Below, piece by piece: positions 25,137 through 34,038 of a stretch of 44,887 nucleotides of DNA (position 1 is its first letter; each line of letters opens with the position of its first letter). The notes beneath the pieces were generated by a model. It saw only the letters and a program-made list of their open reading frames with translations. It made no database searches and was not told the origin of the DNA. The DNA lies in NCBI GenBank assembly GCA_001770935.1, contig MESI01000016.1, positions 1-44,887 of the forward strand. The letters are read 5' to 3'. A program made the position numbers and the translations under genes. Source of the stretch: Burkholderiales bacterium RIFCSPLOWO2_12_FULL_61_40 (GTDB lineage: Bacteria > Pseudomonadota > Gammaproteobacteria > Burkholderiales > Burkholderiaceae_C).

Positions 25137-26360
25137 CTAGCCGGGTGGAAGCAGGGCCTTGCGTTTGCCATAGTGTTGCACCAACAGCGCCAGCGCGCCC
25201 GCAACCACGCCCCAGAAGGCCGAGCCCACGCCCGCCAGCACCACGCCGCTCAGAGTCACCAGGAAAGTGATCAGGGCGGCTTCGCGGTGGTCGTCGTCTT
25301 TCAGCGCCACGGTCAGCGCGCCGCTGATGGTACCCAGCAAGGCCAGACCGGCAATGGCAGCGACCAGTTCTTTGGGAAATGCGGTGAGAACCCCCGCAAT
25401 GGCGGCGCCAAACAAACCGATGACCAGATAGAGAGCGCCGCAGGACACCGCCGCCGTGTAGCGGCGGGCGGGGTTGGCATGTGCCTCCGGACCCATGCAG
25501 ATGGCCGCGGTGATGGCACTCAGGTTGAGCGCAAAAGCGCCAAATGGAGCCAGCAGCAGCGTGGTCACACCGGTGAGCGTGATCACTTTGGAGATGGGAA
25601 TACCGCCGTCGCCACCCGCTGCGCGTTGGTCGCCATAACCACAGGCCTGGATGGCGGCCACCCCCGGCAGGTTCTGCGATGCCATGGTGACAATGAACAG
25701 GGGCAAGGCCAGACTGACCAAGGCCTCCAAAGAAAACACCGGACTGATCCACACCGGTTCTGTCAAGCCAAATGCAATGTCAACCGGCGTAAAACCTGCG
25801 CCAGCAGCTACGAAAACAATAGCAACCACCAGGGTGAGCGGTACCGCGTAGCGCGGCAGGAAACGTCGCCCCAGCAGGTAACTCAGCAACATGGTCAGCA
25901 CCAGCGGCAGGGCCGTTTGCGCCGCAGCAAACCCCATCAGGCCAAACCGTGCCAGCACGCCAGCCAGCAGGGCCGAGGCCAGCGCCACCGGGATGCGGTT
26001 CATCACCCGCTCGAACCACCCAGTCCAACCTGCCAGCGTGATGAGCAGCGCGCAGGCCATGAAAGCACCCACCGCTTCGGGCATATGGAAGCCGCCCGCC
26101 GTAGCGGCAGTGGCCAGCACGGCGGCACCGGGCGTACTCCAGGCCACCATGACCGGCTTGCGCAACCACAGGGAAGGCAGCAGCGTACACAGCCCCATCC
26201 CCACGCCCAGGGCCCACATCCACGACGCTACCATCTCGGGTGTGGCACCAAAGGCCTGCGCCGCCTGGAACACGATGGCCACCGAACTGGTAAAACCCAC
26301 CAGCACGGCCACAAATCCGGCGGTCAATGATGCTGCGCTGAGGTCTTTGAAAAACTGCAT
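25137..26360 (-). CDS. BenE-family benzoate/H+ symporter-like transporter
   Basis: The 407-residue protein has about twelve membrane segments. LVGFTSSVAIVFQAAQAFGAT near the start, AWSTPGAAVLAT, and the central FIVTMASQNLPGVAAIQACGY motif are typical for BenE. The family transports benzoate or related compounds, but no benzoate degradation genes are in view, so the substrate is uncertain. It sits between kup and gshB in one orientation (63- and 68-base gaps). Confidence 0.85.
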   Translation of the reverse strand: MQFFKDLSAASLTAGFVAVLVGFTSSVAIVFQAAQAFGATPEMVASWMWALGVGMGLCTLLPSLWLRKPVMVAWSTPGAAVLATAATAGGFHMPEAVGAFMACALLITLAGWTGWFERVMNRIPVALASALLAGVLARFGLMGFAAAQTALPLVLTMLLSYLLGRRFLPRYAVPLTLVVAIVFVAAGAGFTPVDIAFGLTEPVWISPVFSLEALVSLALPLFIVTMASQNLPGVAAIQACGYGDQRAAGGDGGIPISKVITLTGVTTLLLAPFGAFALNLSAITAAICMGPEAHANPARRYTAAVSCGALYLVIGLFGAAIAGVLTAFPKELVAAIAGLALLGTISGALTVALKDDDHREAALITFLVTLSGVVLAGVGSAFWGVVAGALALLVQHYGKRKALLPPG

Positions 26361-26423
26361 TTTCTAATCAGTTGGGGACAGAGCTTGCCCGCTGCGCGTG
26401 GCTGCGGTCTGTCCCGCAAAGTT

Positions 26424-28292
26424 TCAGATTTCAATTTTGGAACCCAGCTCCACCACGGAGTTGTTGGGCAGGTTCAGGAAGTCGGCCGCCGCGCTGGCGT
26501 TGTGGTGCATTTGCGCAAACAGTTTCTCGCGCCAGCGGGCCATGCCTTCGCCAATCGTGGGCACCACGGTGTCGCGCGACAGGAAGTAGCTGGTCGACAT
26601 GGCATCCAGCTCGCACCCGCGTCCCTTGATTTGCTGCAGGGCCTTGGGCACATCGGGGTCGTTTTTGAAGCCGTAGTGGATCACAACTTGCCAGCAATCG
26701 TGGCCCAGGGAATCGATTTGCAGCCGCTTGTCCAGGCCGATCCAGGGCGTCTCGTGGTTGCGCACGGTCACAAACAGGTTGTTGGCATGCAACACCTTGT
26801 TGTGTTTGAGGTTGTGCAGCAAGGCGTTGGGCACGGTGCCCACTTCGGCGGTGAGAAAAACAGCCGTGCCGTCCACCCGCACCGGCGGACTGACAAATAC
26901 CGCGTCCAGGAAGCTGGGCAGGTCAATGGCATCGGCACGCAGCTTGTCATTCATCAGGCGCCGACCGTCCTTCCAGGTCAGCATCAGGGTAAAGACTGCC
27001 CCACCAATCATCAGCGGGAACCACCCACCATCAAACAGCTTGAGCAGATTCGATGCCCAGAATGCGAAATCGACGATAAAAAAGAAACCGGTCGCCGCCA
27101 GACACAGCCACAGCGGATATTTCCAGGCGTAACGAATCACGTAAAACGTCAGCACCGTGGTGATCAGCATGTCCGTACACACCGCAATGCCGTAAGCCGC
27201 CGCCAGGTTGCTGGAGGACTTGAACATCACCACCGCCAGCACAATCGTGACAAACAGACCCCAATTCACAAAGGGCAGGTAGATTTGCCCGGTGTCCTTC
27301 ACACTGGTGTGCAGCACCTGCAAGCGCGGCAGATAGCCCAGCTGGATGACCTGCTTGGTCACCGAAAACGCCCCCGAAATCAGGGCCTGCGAGGCAATCA
27401 CCGTCGCCATGGTCGCCAGCACCACCAGGGGCACCAGCGCCCAGTCCGGGGCCATCAGGTAAAACGGATTTTTGACGGCTTCCGGGTTTTGCAGGAGCAT
27501 GGCCCCCTGCCCAAAATAGTTCAGCGTGAGCGAGGGCATGACGATGAAGAACCAGGCCACCCGGATCGGTTTTTTGCCAAAATGGCCCATGTCGGCATAC
27601 AAGGCTTCGCCGCCGGTCACGCACAAAACGACCGCCCCCAAAATAATGAAGGTGGTTCCGGGGTAATTCCAGATAAAACCCAGTGCGTAGTGCGGGCTGA
27701 TGGCCCACAGGATTTCGGGGTTGTCCACAATATGCGAGACCCCCAAAACGGCAATACAAACAAACCACACCACGGTAATCGGTCCGAAAAACTTGCCAAT
27801 GCCGGCGGTGCCCCGCTTTTGCACAAAAAACAGGCAAAACAGGATGATCAGCGTGAGCGGAATCACGTACTTCTTGAAGGCGGGGGAGATCACCTCCAGG
27901 CCCTCCACCGCGGACAACACCGAAATGGCGGGGGTAATCACGCCGTCACCATAAAACAGGCAGGTTCCAAAAATACCCACCAGCAGCAGCACGCGGCGCA
28001 GCTCCGGTTTGTCCTTGACCGACTGGGACGCCAGGGCCAGCATGGCCACCAGGCCGCCCTCGCCGTGGTTGTCGGCACGCAGCACCAGTGCCACGTACTT
28101 GATGGACACAATGACCGTCAAGGTCCAGAAGAAGATGGACAGAATGCCATAGACATTGGCGGTCGTGAAAGGGACATGGCCTGAGCCAAAGACTTCTTTG
28201 ACAGCATAGAGAACACTGGTGCCGATGTCGCCGTACACAACACCGATGGCGCCTAGCGTGAGTGCCGAAAGAGACGATTTTGAAGCTGCCAC
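26424..28292 (-). CDS. kup: Kup-type low-affinity potassium transporter
   Basis: The protein has a membrane part of twelve segments ([23 protein letters not shown] at the start, [33 protein letters not shown]) and a cytoplasmic C-terminal domain of about 170 residues. The GTG at 28292 is preferred: it follows GGGGGAA and gives 622 residues, the size of E. coli Kup. Upstream in-frame ATGs at 28328 and 28409 have no better ribosome binding site. It imports K+ with protons. It lies downstream of gshA on the same strand. Confidence 0.9.
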   Translation of the reverse strand: MAASKSSLSALTLGAIGVVYGDIGTSVLYAVKEVFGSGHVPFTTANVYGILSIFFWTLTVIVSIKYVALVLRADNHGEGGLVAMLALASQSVKDKPELRRVLLLVGIFGTCLFYGDGVITPAISVLSAVEGLEVISPAFKKYVIPLTLIILFCLFFVQKRGTAGIGKFFGPITVVWFVCIAVLGVSHIVDNPEILWAISPHYALGFIWNYPGTTFIILGAVVLCVTGGEALYADMGHFGKKPIRVAWFFIVMPSLTLNYFGQGAMLLQNPEAVKNPFYLMAPDWALVPLVVLATMATVIASQALISGAFSVTKQVIQLGYLPRLQVLHTSVKDTGQIYLPFVNWGLFVTIVLAVVMFKSSSNLAAAYGIAVCTDMLITTVLTFYVIRYAWKYPLWLCLAATGFFFIVDFAFWASNLLKLFDGGWFPLMIGGAVFTLMLTWKDGRRLMNDKLRADAIDLPSFLDAVFVSPPVRVDGTAVFLTAEVGTVPNALLHNLKHNKVLHANNLFVTVRNHETPWIGLDKRLQIDSLGHDCWQVVIHYGFKNDPDVPKALQQIKGRGCELDAMSTSYFLSRDTVVPTIGEGMARWREKLFAQMHHNASAAADFLNLPNNSVVELGSKIEI

Positions 28293-28453
28293 AAGTTCCC
28301 CCGGCCGTACTTTGCGGCCAGGGTCCATTCCATTTGGGATCGCTATTTTGCGCCCGCAGGCAAGGCTTTCAAACGTGAATTCGGCAAATCGTCCGGATTT
28401 TCGGGGCATGTTGCAGCGCAACAACTGACGACAGCACCCCGACAGCGAACCGT

Positions 28454-29749
28454 TCAGGCGTAGTGCTCGGCTTCCGGGTCAGTGGCTTCCAGCTCATAAC
28501 TGGCCGCCAGCATGGCCAGGCGCCCGACCACACCGTACATGTAAAAGCGGTTCGGTGCGCTGGCACCCGGCCGGACTCCGGGCTGAGGTAAGTGCGTACT
28601 CTCGGCAAACGCCAATGGAACATAGCTGGAGCCGGGCGCACTCAGGCTCTCATCGACACCGCGCTCCGCGTGCACGCGGTAAAACCCCCCCACCACATAG
28701 CGGTCCATCATGTAGACCACGGGTTCTGCGACCGCGTCGTTGATGCGCTCGTTGGTGAGAACACCCTCCTGAAAAATGACGCCGTAGACTTGCCCCCCGT
28801 TGTGGGCGCCGTCGTGCCGGGTGTGGGATTTAAGGTACAGCGCATCCAGTTCCTTGGCATCGCGCACCGTCATGGCGGTCAAGCCGTGGCTGCCGTTGTC
28901 GGCCTTGACCACCACAAAGGGCTTTTCCTTGATGCCGTATTCCTTGTAGCGTTTCTTGATTTTCCCCAACAAGGCATCCGCACGGCTGCGCAAAACCTCC
29001 CGGCCAGCCTCGTCGTTCAGGTCAAGGTTGCTGCTCTTGTCGAACATGGGGTTGATCAACCAGGGATCGACCCCAATCAGTTTGCCAAAGCGTTTGGACA
29101 CATCTTCGTAGCACTTGAAGTGGGTGCTTTTACGCCGGGTGGTCCAGCCCGCATGCAGCGGCGGCAGCAAAAATTGCTCATGCAAGTCCTCCAGAATGCC
29201 GGGCACCCCCGCGCGCAAATCGTTGTTCAGCAAAATGGTGCAGGGGTCAAAGTCCTTGACGCCCAAGCGCCCCTGGTTGCGGACCACCGGCTCCAGAACG
29301 ATGCTTTCGCCACTGGGCAGGGTGAGCGTCGTGCTTTTCTTGACCTCCGGGCTGATGGAGCCAATGCGCACATTCAAGCCCGCCAGATGAAAGATACGCC
29401 GCAGCTGCACCAGATTGCCTAGATAAAAGGGGCTGTTGACCTTGTTTTCCGGAACGATCAGCAGGTTGCGTGCCTCGGGGCAGATTTTTTCGATGGCGGC
29501 CATGGCCGCCTGCACCGCCAGCGGCAGCATGGCGGGCGTGAGGTTGTTCCAGCAACTGGGGAACACATTGGTGTCCACCGGGGCCAGCTTGAAACCGGCA
29601 TTGCGCACATCCACCGAACTGTAAAACGGGGGGGTGTGCTCCATCCATTCCAGGCGAAACCAACGCTCAATCGCGGGCATGGAGTCCAGAACGCGTTGCT
29701 CTAACTCGTTGATGGGCCCCGTGAGGGCAGTAACCAGGTGCGGAACCAT
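28454..29749 (-). CDS. gshA: Glutamate-cysteine ligase (proteobacterial GshA type)
   Basis: The 431-residue protein belongs to the short glutamate-cysteine ligase type found in many beta-, alpha- and acidithiobacillus-like proteobacteria, unrelated in sequence to E. coli GshA. Recognisable parts are [14 protein letters not shown] at the start, [36 protein letters not shown] and [21 protein letters not shown] at the end. It makes gamma-glutamylcysteine, the first step to glutathione. It heads a same-strand run gshA, kup, benE-like, gshB. Confidence 0.9.
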   Translation of the reverse strand: MVPHLVTALTGPINELEQRVLDSMPAIERWFRLEWMEHTPPFYSSVDVRNAGFKLAPVDTNVFPSCWNNLTPAMLPLAVQAAMAAIEKICPEARNLLIVPENKVNSPFYLGNLVQLRRIFHLAGLNVRIGSISPEVKKSTTLTLPSGESIVLEPVVRNQGRLGVKDFDPCTILLNNDLRAGVPGILEDLHEQFLLPPLHAGWTTRRKSTHFKCYEDVSKRFGKLIGVDPWLINPMFDKSSNLDLNDEAGREVLRSRADALLGKIKKRYKEYGIKEKPFVVVKADNGSHGLTAMTVRDAKELDALYLKSHTRHDGAHNGGQVYGVIFQEGVLTNERINDAVAEPVVYMMDRYVVGGFYRVHAERGVDESLSAPGSSYVPLAFAESTHLPQPGVRPGASAPNRFYMYGVVGRLAMLAASYELEATDPEAEHYA

Positions 29750-29836
29750 GCAGCGCTTTCTGAAAGGAGGGGGGCTAAAACCTAAGTATCTGTGCAGCTT
29801 GGGGCGATCCGCCCATAAATCAAGCGTGGGCCTGGT

Positions 29837-31171
29837 TCAGGTACGAACTTCTCCGTCACCCAGCACCACGTACTTGAGCGAAGTCAAACCCTCAATCCCC
29901 ACCGGCCCCCGTGCATGGAATTTGTCGGTGGAGATGCCGATTTCCGCCCCCAGTCCGTACTCAAAACCATCGGCAAAACGGGTGCTGGTGTTGACCATCA
30001 CGCTGGAGGAGTCCACCTCCCGCAGGAAGCGCTGGGCGTGCATGTGGTCGCGGGTCAGGATGGCTTCGGTGTGGTGGGAGGAATAGCGGTTGATGTGGGC
30101 TATCGCCGCGTCCAGACCGTCCACCACCTTGATGCTGATCACAGGCGCCAGGTATTCCTCGTACCAGTCGCTCTCCTGCGCGGGTACCAGCCTGGGCTCG
30201 GAAGTTGCTCCTGAATTCATAGCTGCTCGCGCAGTATTGACGGGGGCTGGAGGCTGATTTGACTGCAAAATCGCCAAGGATTCGGGGTCGCAGCGCATCT
30301 CCACCCCTTTGTCGGCGTAAACCTTGCCGATCAGCGGCAAAAATGCCGACGCCACGCCACGCGCCACCAGCAGGCCCTCGGCGGCATTGCAGGGGCTGTA
30401 TTTGTGGGTTTTGGCGTTATCGGCCACCTTCACCGCCATGGCCAGGTCGCAGGGGTCGTCCACATAGACATGGCAGTTGCCGTCCAGGTGCTTGATCACC
30501 GGCACCTTGGCGTCCCGGCTGATGCGCTCGATCAGGCCCTTGCCGCCACGGGGAATGATCACATCCACAAACTGCGGCATGGTGATGAGCTGGCCCACCA
30601 CCTCGCGGTCGGTGGTTTGCACCAGTTGCACCGCCTCTAGAGGCAGGCCGCTGTCGCTCAAGGCCTGCTGCACCAGCCGGGCCAGCGCCTTGTTGGAGTC
30701 AATCGCTTCGGAGCCACCGCGCAGAATGCAGGCGTTGCCGCTTTTAATGGACAGGCTGGCGGCCTCGATCGTCACATTGGGGCGGCTCTCGAAAACCATG
30801 CCGAACACGCCGATCGGCACCCGCATCTGGCCGACCCGGATGCCGCTGGGCTGCTGCTTCAGCCCGATGATTTCACCAATCACATCGGCCATGCTTGCCA
30901 ACTGCTCGCAGCCCTGGGCGCAAGTTTCGATCACCTGGGGCGTGAGTTTGAGCCGGTCCACCATGGGGGCGGACAGCCCGGCGGCAGTGGCACGCGCAAT
31001 GTCTTTGGCGTTGTCCACCTGCAGTTCCTGCACGTTCTCGCGCAAGAGGGCGGCCAGGCGGCGAAGTGCTCTATTTTTAGTAGCAGCCTGCGCACGCGCC
31101 ATCAGGGCGGAGGCCACTTTTGCCTGTGAACCCAGGGCCTGGGTGTATTCGGTGATGTTGATCGCGTTCAT
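29837..31171 (-). CDS. proA: Gamma-glutamyl phosphate reductase
   Basis: The 444-residue ALDH-superfamily enzyme has the catalytic Cys261 in [13 protein letters not shown]. It also shows [28 protein letters not shown] and the C-terminal [17 protein letters not shown] and [12 protein letters not shown]. It reduces glutamyl-5-phosphate to the semialdehyde in proline synthesis. It is about 27 residues longer than E. coli ProA (417). Much of the excess is a low-complexity stretch at about residues 305-322 ([16 protein letters not shown]) that is encoded by dispersed repeat copy E. A second repeat-like stretch encodes residues near 18-35. The ATG at 31171 has only a weak ribosome binding site. Confidence 0.93.
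   Translation of the reverse strand: MNAINITEYTQALGSQAKVASALMARAQAATKNRALRRLAALLRENVQELQVDNAKDIARATAAGLSAPMVDRLKLTPQVIETCAQGCEQLASMADVIGEIIGLKQQPSGIRVGQMRVPIGVFGMVFESRPNVTIEAASLSIKSGNACILRGGSEAIDSNKALARLVQQALSDSGLPLEAVQLVQTTDREVVGQLITMPQFVDVIIPRGGKGLIERISRDAKVPVIKHLDGNCHVYVDDPCDLAMAVKVADNAKTHKYSPCNAAEGLLVARGVASAFLPLIGKVYADKGVEMRCDPESLAILQSNQPPAPVNTARAAMNSGATSEPRLVPAQESDWYEEYLAPVISIKVVDGLDAAIAHINRYSSHHTEAILTRDHMHAQRFLREVDSSSVMVNTSTRFADGFEYGLGAEIGISTDKFHARGPVGIEGLTSLKYVVLGDGEVRT
30207..30259 (+). repeat. Dispersed ~50-bp repeat, copy E (in frame inside proA)
   Basis: GAATTCATAGCTGCTCGCGCA followed by GGGGCTGGAGGC matches the repeat consensus. On the coding strand it reads through without a stop and adds a segment that E. 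coli ProA lacks. It lies between the catalytic half and the C-terminal oligomerisation part of the protein, probably on a surface loop. Confidence 0.7.
31069..31119 (+). repeat. Dispersed ~50-bp repeat, copy G (N-terminal part of proA)
   Basis: CTATTTTTAGTAGCAGCCTGC and, further on, AGGGCGGAGGCC follow the repeat consensus in order and spacing. The encoded residues ([12 protein letters not shown]) still resemble the usual ProA N-terminal helix, so this may be an old copy shaped by selection, or a chance likeness. Confidence 0.4.
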
Positions 31172-31272
31172 GCCTGCATTTTCGCACGCCGAACCGCGCA
31201 CCACGGCCGCATTTCAGCGGGATCGAGACGTTGCCACAGAACTGGCGGAGGTGGCCGCACACAAAGCGCACA

Positions 31273-31484
31273 GCGGCAGCACCCGCTCAAACAGGCGCTC
31301 CTTGTTGCCGGAAGGGATGCGGATTTCAATGATTTGTTTGTCGGCAAACAAACTCAGGGAGCCGCCCGCCGCCAGCACCTCGCTCCAGTCAAAGTGCGCC
31401 CCCGCCACGGTGTGGGAGCTGCGCTCGGAATAGCCCTGGGCGCGGGCCGTGGCGCGGATCAGGTCCAGCGCTTCCTGTTGCAGC
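31273..31484 (-). pseudogene. holA fragment (second, decayed copy)
   Basis: The stretch repeats two parts of the intact holA: bases 31273-31303 match 34221-34251 and 31305-31484 match 34871-35050, with few substitutions. The 618 bases between are missing, as is the holA start codon. The remaining frame encodes the GAHFDWSEVLAAGG and KQIIEIRIPSG region joined to KERLFERVLP. It cannot make a working polymerase delta subunit. High identity shows that the duplication is recent. Confidence 0.85.
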
Positions 31485-31863
31485 TGCGGCGCAGCAACTG
31501 TTGCACGAGGTCGGTGTCAGGAATCAGCTCCCGCCCCTGCGGCGTGCGAACCCGGAATTTGACCTGAATGCGCAGCTGGAACTCCCGCACCTGACCCGTC
31601 GCATTCACGCCCACCACGGTTTTTTCCCGCAGCTCCTGCAGGATGTCCACAATCATCTGGGGCGCCACCCCACCCGCAGGGGGGGCGACCGGGCGCACGG
31701 ACGCCCCCAGGTAGCGAACCAGTTCGGCCGCCACGGCCCCACCGGTTTCCGGCGTCACGGCCACCGTGTCAAAGACAAAGCTCTGGCTGGCGCGCAGGTG
31801 AAAGCCGCAGCCCGCCAGCAAGCTGGTGGCCACAGCACCTGCCACAAAGCTGCGCCGGTTCAT
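31459..31863 (-). pseudogene. lptE second copy with internal deletion
   Basis: Bases 31486-31863 copy the intact lptE (35169-35639) but lack 93 bases, so 31 residues (from MVQQRD to RDMQTD in the intact protein) are lost in frame. The signal peptide and lipobox (LLAGC) remain. The C terminus runs out of frame into holA sequence and ends after CNRKRWT. The 134-codon frame is still open, so a shortened lipoprotein could be made, but loss of the C-terminal part makes a working LptE unlikely. The deletion lies between two copies of GTCGGT. Confidence 0.8.
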
Positions 31864-31910
31864 GGGGCCGTCTCAGAGGACCTTTTTGGCGGTAGCGCCC
31901 GCTGCAAAGC
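31864..31910 (-). pseudogene. leuS 3'-end fragment (second copy)
   Basis: After the lptE copy the sequence continues as the spacer and last codons of leuS, matching 35640-35719, but with 33 bases missing between two ACC triplets. Likeness stops at 31910, where transposase sequence begins. This is the right end of the duplicated segment. Confidence 0.75.
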
Positions 31911-32035
31911 GCGGCTCAAGGATGAGTGTGGTGCCCGCCATGTCCAGGTGCGCGGACACGCCAAGGTGATGTGCCACTTGATGCTGGGGGGGGGTGGCGC
32001 TGTGCGCCGATCAGTTCACGAGGCTGCTGGTGTGA
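31911..32035 (+). pseudogene. Transposase 3'-end remnant
   Basis: The plus strand encodes RLKDECGARHVQVRGHAKVM followed by CHLMLG, the C-terminal part of a DDE transposase of the IS5/IS1182-like group (family members read RLKDEFGGRHVRVRGHAKV). A run of nine G (31986-31994) breaks the frame. In the shifted frame the expected end VALCADQFTRLLV and a TGA at 32033 follow. The 5' part is absent here but a matching 5' part lies at 33387, in the same direction. Confidence 0.75.
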
Positions 32036-32250
32036 CTCGAAAACGCAACACATCAGCCAAAATCAACTTCAAAATCGGTTCGCAGTTCCTTGCGAGGACG
32101 CTCTGTGGGCCAACTAAGGGGAAATCGATGCGATAACGCTCAGTGCCCTTCCACGCATCCGTCAAGTGCCCAAAATTTTCGCACCGAGGAGTTGCGGGTC
32201 TGCGGCGGTTTTGAATTCTGCAAGTCCCTCAATGGACTGGGTTTGATTTT
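32036..32250. other. Non-coding stretch, probable right end of the transposase element
   Basis: No open frame or known motif is seen. The first part should hold the right inverted end of the insertion sequence. A loose inverted likeness exists between GCAGTTCCTTGCGAGGAC here and GAGGGACTTGCAGAATTCG before the 5' transposase part (about 33262), but it is too weak to set borders. Confidence 0.3.
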
Positions 32251-32346
32251 TCTGAGAGAGTTTGGACCATTCCAGCGGAGCGCATGAAGGCTCGACGTGA
32301 GCATCAAGTACCGCTCTCAGATGAAGCGCTTTCTGTATTGATGTCG
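32251..32346 (+). pseudogene. Phage-type integrase remnant
   Basis: The frame FSERVWTIPAERMKARREHQ followed by VPLSDEALSVL is the highly conserved stretch just before the catalytic domain core of P4/phage-type tyrosine integrases. Neither the upstream domain nor the Arg-His-Arg-Tyr residues are present. It is a scrap of about 30 codons left from an integrated element. Confidence 0.75.
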
Positions 32347-32531
32347 ATACGAACCATGGCGGTGTTACGGTACATGGTTTTCGATCCGCATTCCGGATGT
32401 GGGCAGCCGAAATTACGATCTATCCACGCGAAGTCGCTGAGCATCCCCTGGCCCACCAATTGCCCGACGCCGTTGAACGGGCCAGCCACTACGCAACGCG
32501 TATGCGTCCACACCATGCGTATGGTGCGCAC

Positions 32532-32579
32532 TTGACTTGAAAAGCTCTTTTGATCACAATAACAGACTAGACAGACTAG
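32532..32579 (+). promoter_or_regulatory. Promoter and tandem-repeat operator of the Phd/VapC pair
   Basis: TTGACT (32532-32537) and CACAAT (32555-32560) are spaced by 17 bases. Directly after lie two tandem copies of ACAGACTAG (32562-32579), which also create the dyad ACTAG-ACAG-ACTAGT. This is the place for an autoregulatory antitoxin site. The -10 box is a weak match. Confidence 0.55.
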
Positions 32580-32592
32580 TTTGGAGAAACTT

Positions 32593-32835
32593 ATGCATAC
32601 ATGGCAATTACAAGAAGCCAAAAGTCGTTTCAGTGAGGTAGTTGACCTCACACTCACGGAAGGTCCGCAGATGGTCACGCGTCGCGGACAAGAGGCAGTC
32701 GTCATTCTGTCTGCCAATGACTACCGGCGGATGAGTGGCACTCCTTCATTGCTTAACCTTTTATTTAATGCACCTCGCGGCGAGCCTCTGGAGATAGTGC
32801 GCTCGCAGGAACCCATTCGGGATATAGGCCTGTGA
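32593..32835 (+). CDS. Phd/YefM-family antitoxin
   Basis: The 80-residue protein begins HTWQLQEAKSRFSEVVDLTL and continues GPQMVTRRGQEAVVILSANDY, the N-terminal DNA-binding fold of Phd/YefM antitoxins. The C-terminal tail would wrap the toxin. The ATG at 32593 has GGAGAA at a good distance; an upstream TTG is less likely. Its stop overlaps the toxin start (GTGA). It lies in the accessory insertion between proA and holA. Confidence 0.9.
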   Translation: MHTWQLQEAKSRFSEVVDLTLTEGPQMVTRRGQEAVVILSANDYRRMSGTPSLLNLLFNAPRGEPLEIVRSQEPIRDIGL

Positions 32836-33254
32836 AGTATCTCCTCGACACATGTTTGTTGTCAGAGCTCATTAAGCCGTCGCCGGAGCCAGCTGTTCTT
32901 AGCTGGATGCACGAAAGAATCGAAAACGAGCTTTTCATCAGTGCAATGACCCTGGCGGAACTGCACCGTGGCGTGGCGAGACTTCCAAACTCACGTCGCC
33001 GAAATGAGTTATCGACCTGGCTTCAGCAACTGGAAACAGGTTTTGAGGACAGGGTTTTGCCATTCACCCAAGAAACCGCTGGGGCCTGGGCCCAGATGTG
33101 CGCAAAAGCAGAGTCCGAAGGCAAGCCGATGGCAGCCTTCGACTCTATCATTGCCGCAACTGCGCTGGAACACAGCCTTACATTGGTTACTCGAAATATT
33201 CGGGATTTTCAGCATGCCCCAGTTGTGTTGATTAACCCATGGTTCGAAGTCTGA
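32832..33254 (+). CDS. VapC-like PIN-domain toxin
   Basis: The 140-residue PIN-domain RNase has the acidic residues of the active site: Asp6 in YLLDTCLLSEL, Glu in TLAELHRGV and Asp in AAFDSIIAATAL, with LVTRNIRDF near the end. It starts with GTG overlapping the antitoxin stop by four bases, so translation is coupled. VapC toxins cut tRNA or rRNA; here the target is unknown. The frame is intact. Confidence 0.92.
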   Translation: MKYLLDTCLLSELIKPSPEPAVLSWMHERIENELFISAMTLAELHRGVARLPNSRRRNELSTWLQQLETGFEDRVLPFTQETAGAWAQMCAKAESEGKPMAAFDSIIAATALEHSLTLVTRNIRDFQHAPVVLINPWFEV

Positions 33255-33386
33255 TGTGCGTGTGAGGGACTTGCAGAATTCGATAAAGCAGTCGAATTAA
33301 TTGCTGGGTGAGGCAAAAAAAATTGCGGGCACCCGCCCAAAAGGCTGGAAGATCAGGGTATCGAAGTCTGAACTTGATGCCCGCCC

Positions 33387-34010
33387 ATGTGGACTTGGGG
33401 TTTTGCCAATACAACCCTGAGTCCCGTTACTGTCCAAAGATTTGTCTCCTTACAAGGAGAGCTCATCGGTCTGGTGGAGCAAGACTACACGGGTCTGACC
33501 CCCAAGCTCGAACAAATCATTCGCGCCTTCGAGTTCACGCAAATCGAGTTGGTTGTCTACCGTGATCGGGGCTACGCACAAGGGCGCGGCGTGGGGCAAC
33601 CCGAGGAGGATCGTTGTGCCTTGGCGTGCACATTTTTAGCCAAGGCGGTACTGGACTTGAAGACCACCAGGGCGCTGATAGACCGCCTCAAAGCTGACAG
33701 CAAACTGCGCCGGCTGTGCGGGTTCGATCTGCGCCATACCTTACCCAGTGAGTCCACCTTCAGTCGCGCCTTTGAAGAGTTTGCCAGCAGTGAGTTGATG
33801 CAGCGTGTGCATGCACGCATGATCAAAGACACCCTGGGAGAACAACTCATAGGCCACATCAGCCGCGACTCCACGGCCTAGAGGCGCGCGAATCCATTGT
33901 AAAAAAAGACAAGGCTGAGGTCGTGCCAGTCAAGCCAAAAAGAAAACCTGGACGCAAAAAAAAAGGCGAAGCACCCACCATCATGGACAGCTCCCGCAAC
34001 TGCACCCCGC
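33387..34010 (+). pseudogene. Transposase 5'-part remnant with frameshift
   Basis: The N-terminal part of an IS5/IS1182-like transposase is read as RFVSLQGELIGLVEQDYTGLTP ... RALIDRLKADSKLRRLCGF ... SESTFSRAFEEFA ... IGHISRDSTA up to a TAG at 33879. Loss of one base there breaks the frame. In the shifted frame the family sequence goes on (IEARESIVKKDKAEVVPVKP, KRKPGRKKKGEAP) until about 33990, where homology stops next to the holA end. The catalytic core is absent. The complementary 3' part lies upstream at 31911. Confidence 0.8.
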
Positions 34011-34038
34011 AGAACTCACAGTGTCTTTCATCAGGGGC

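Noticed and set aside
25770..25830. Possible further copy of the dispersed repeat in the benE-like gene (minus strand GTAGCTGCTGGCGCA)
   Set aside because: Only the left core matches; the GGGCTAGAGGCC end is absent and the encoded residues fit a normal membrane helix.
26385..28184. 599-codon plus-strand open frame antisense to kup
   Set aside because: It is a His/Gln/Arg-rich translation of the complement of an intact kup gene; no family features.
31201..31272. Small ORF between proA and the holA copy
   Set aside because: The short minus-strand frame has no ribosome binding site or conserved motif and runs across the duplication border.
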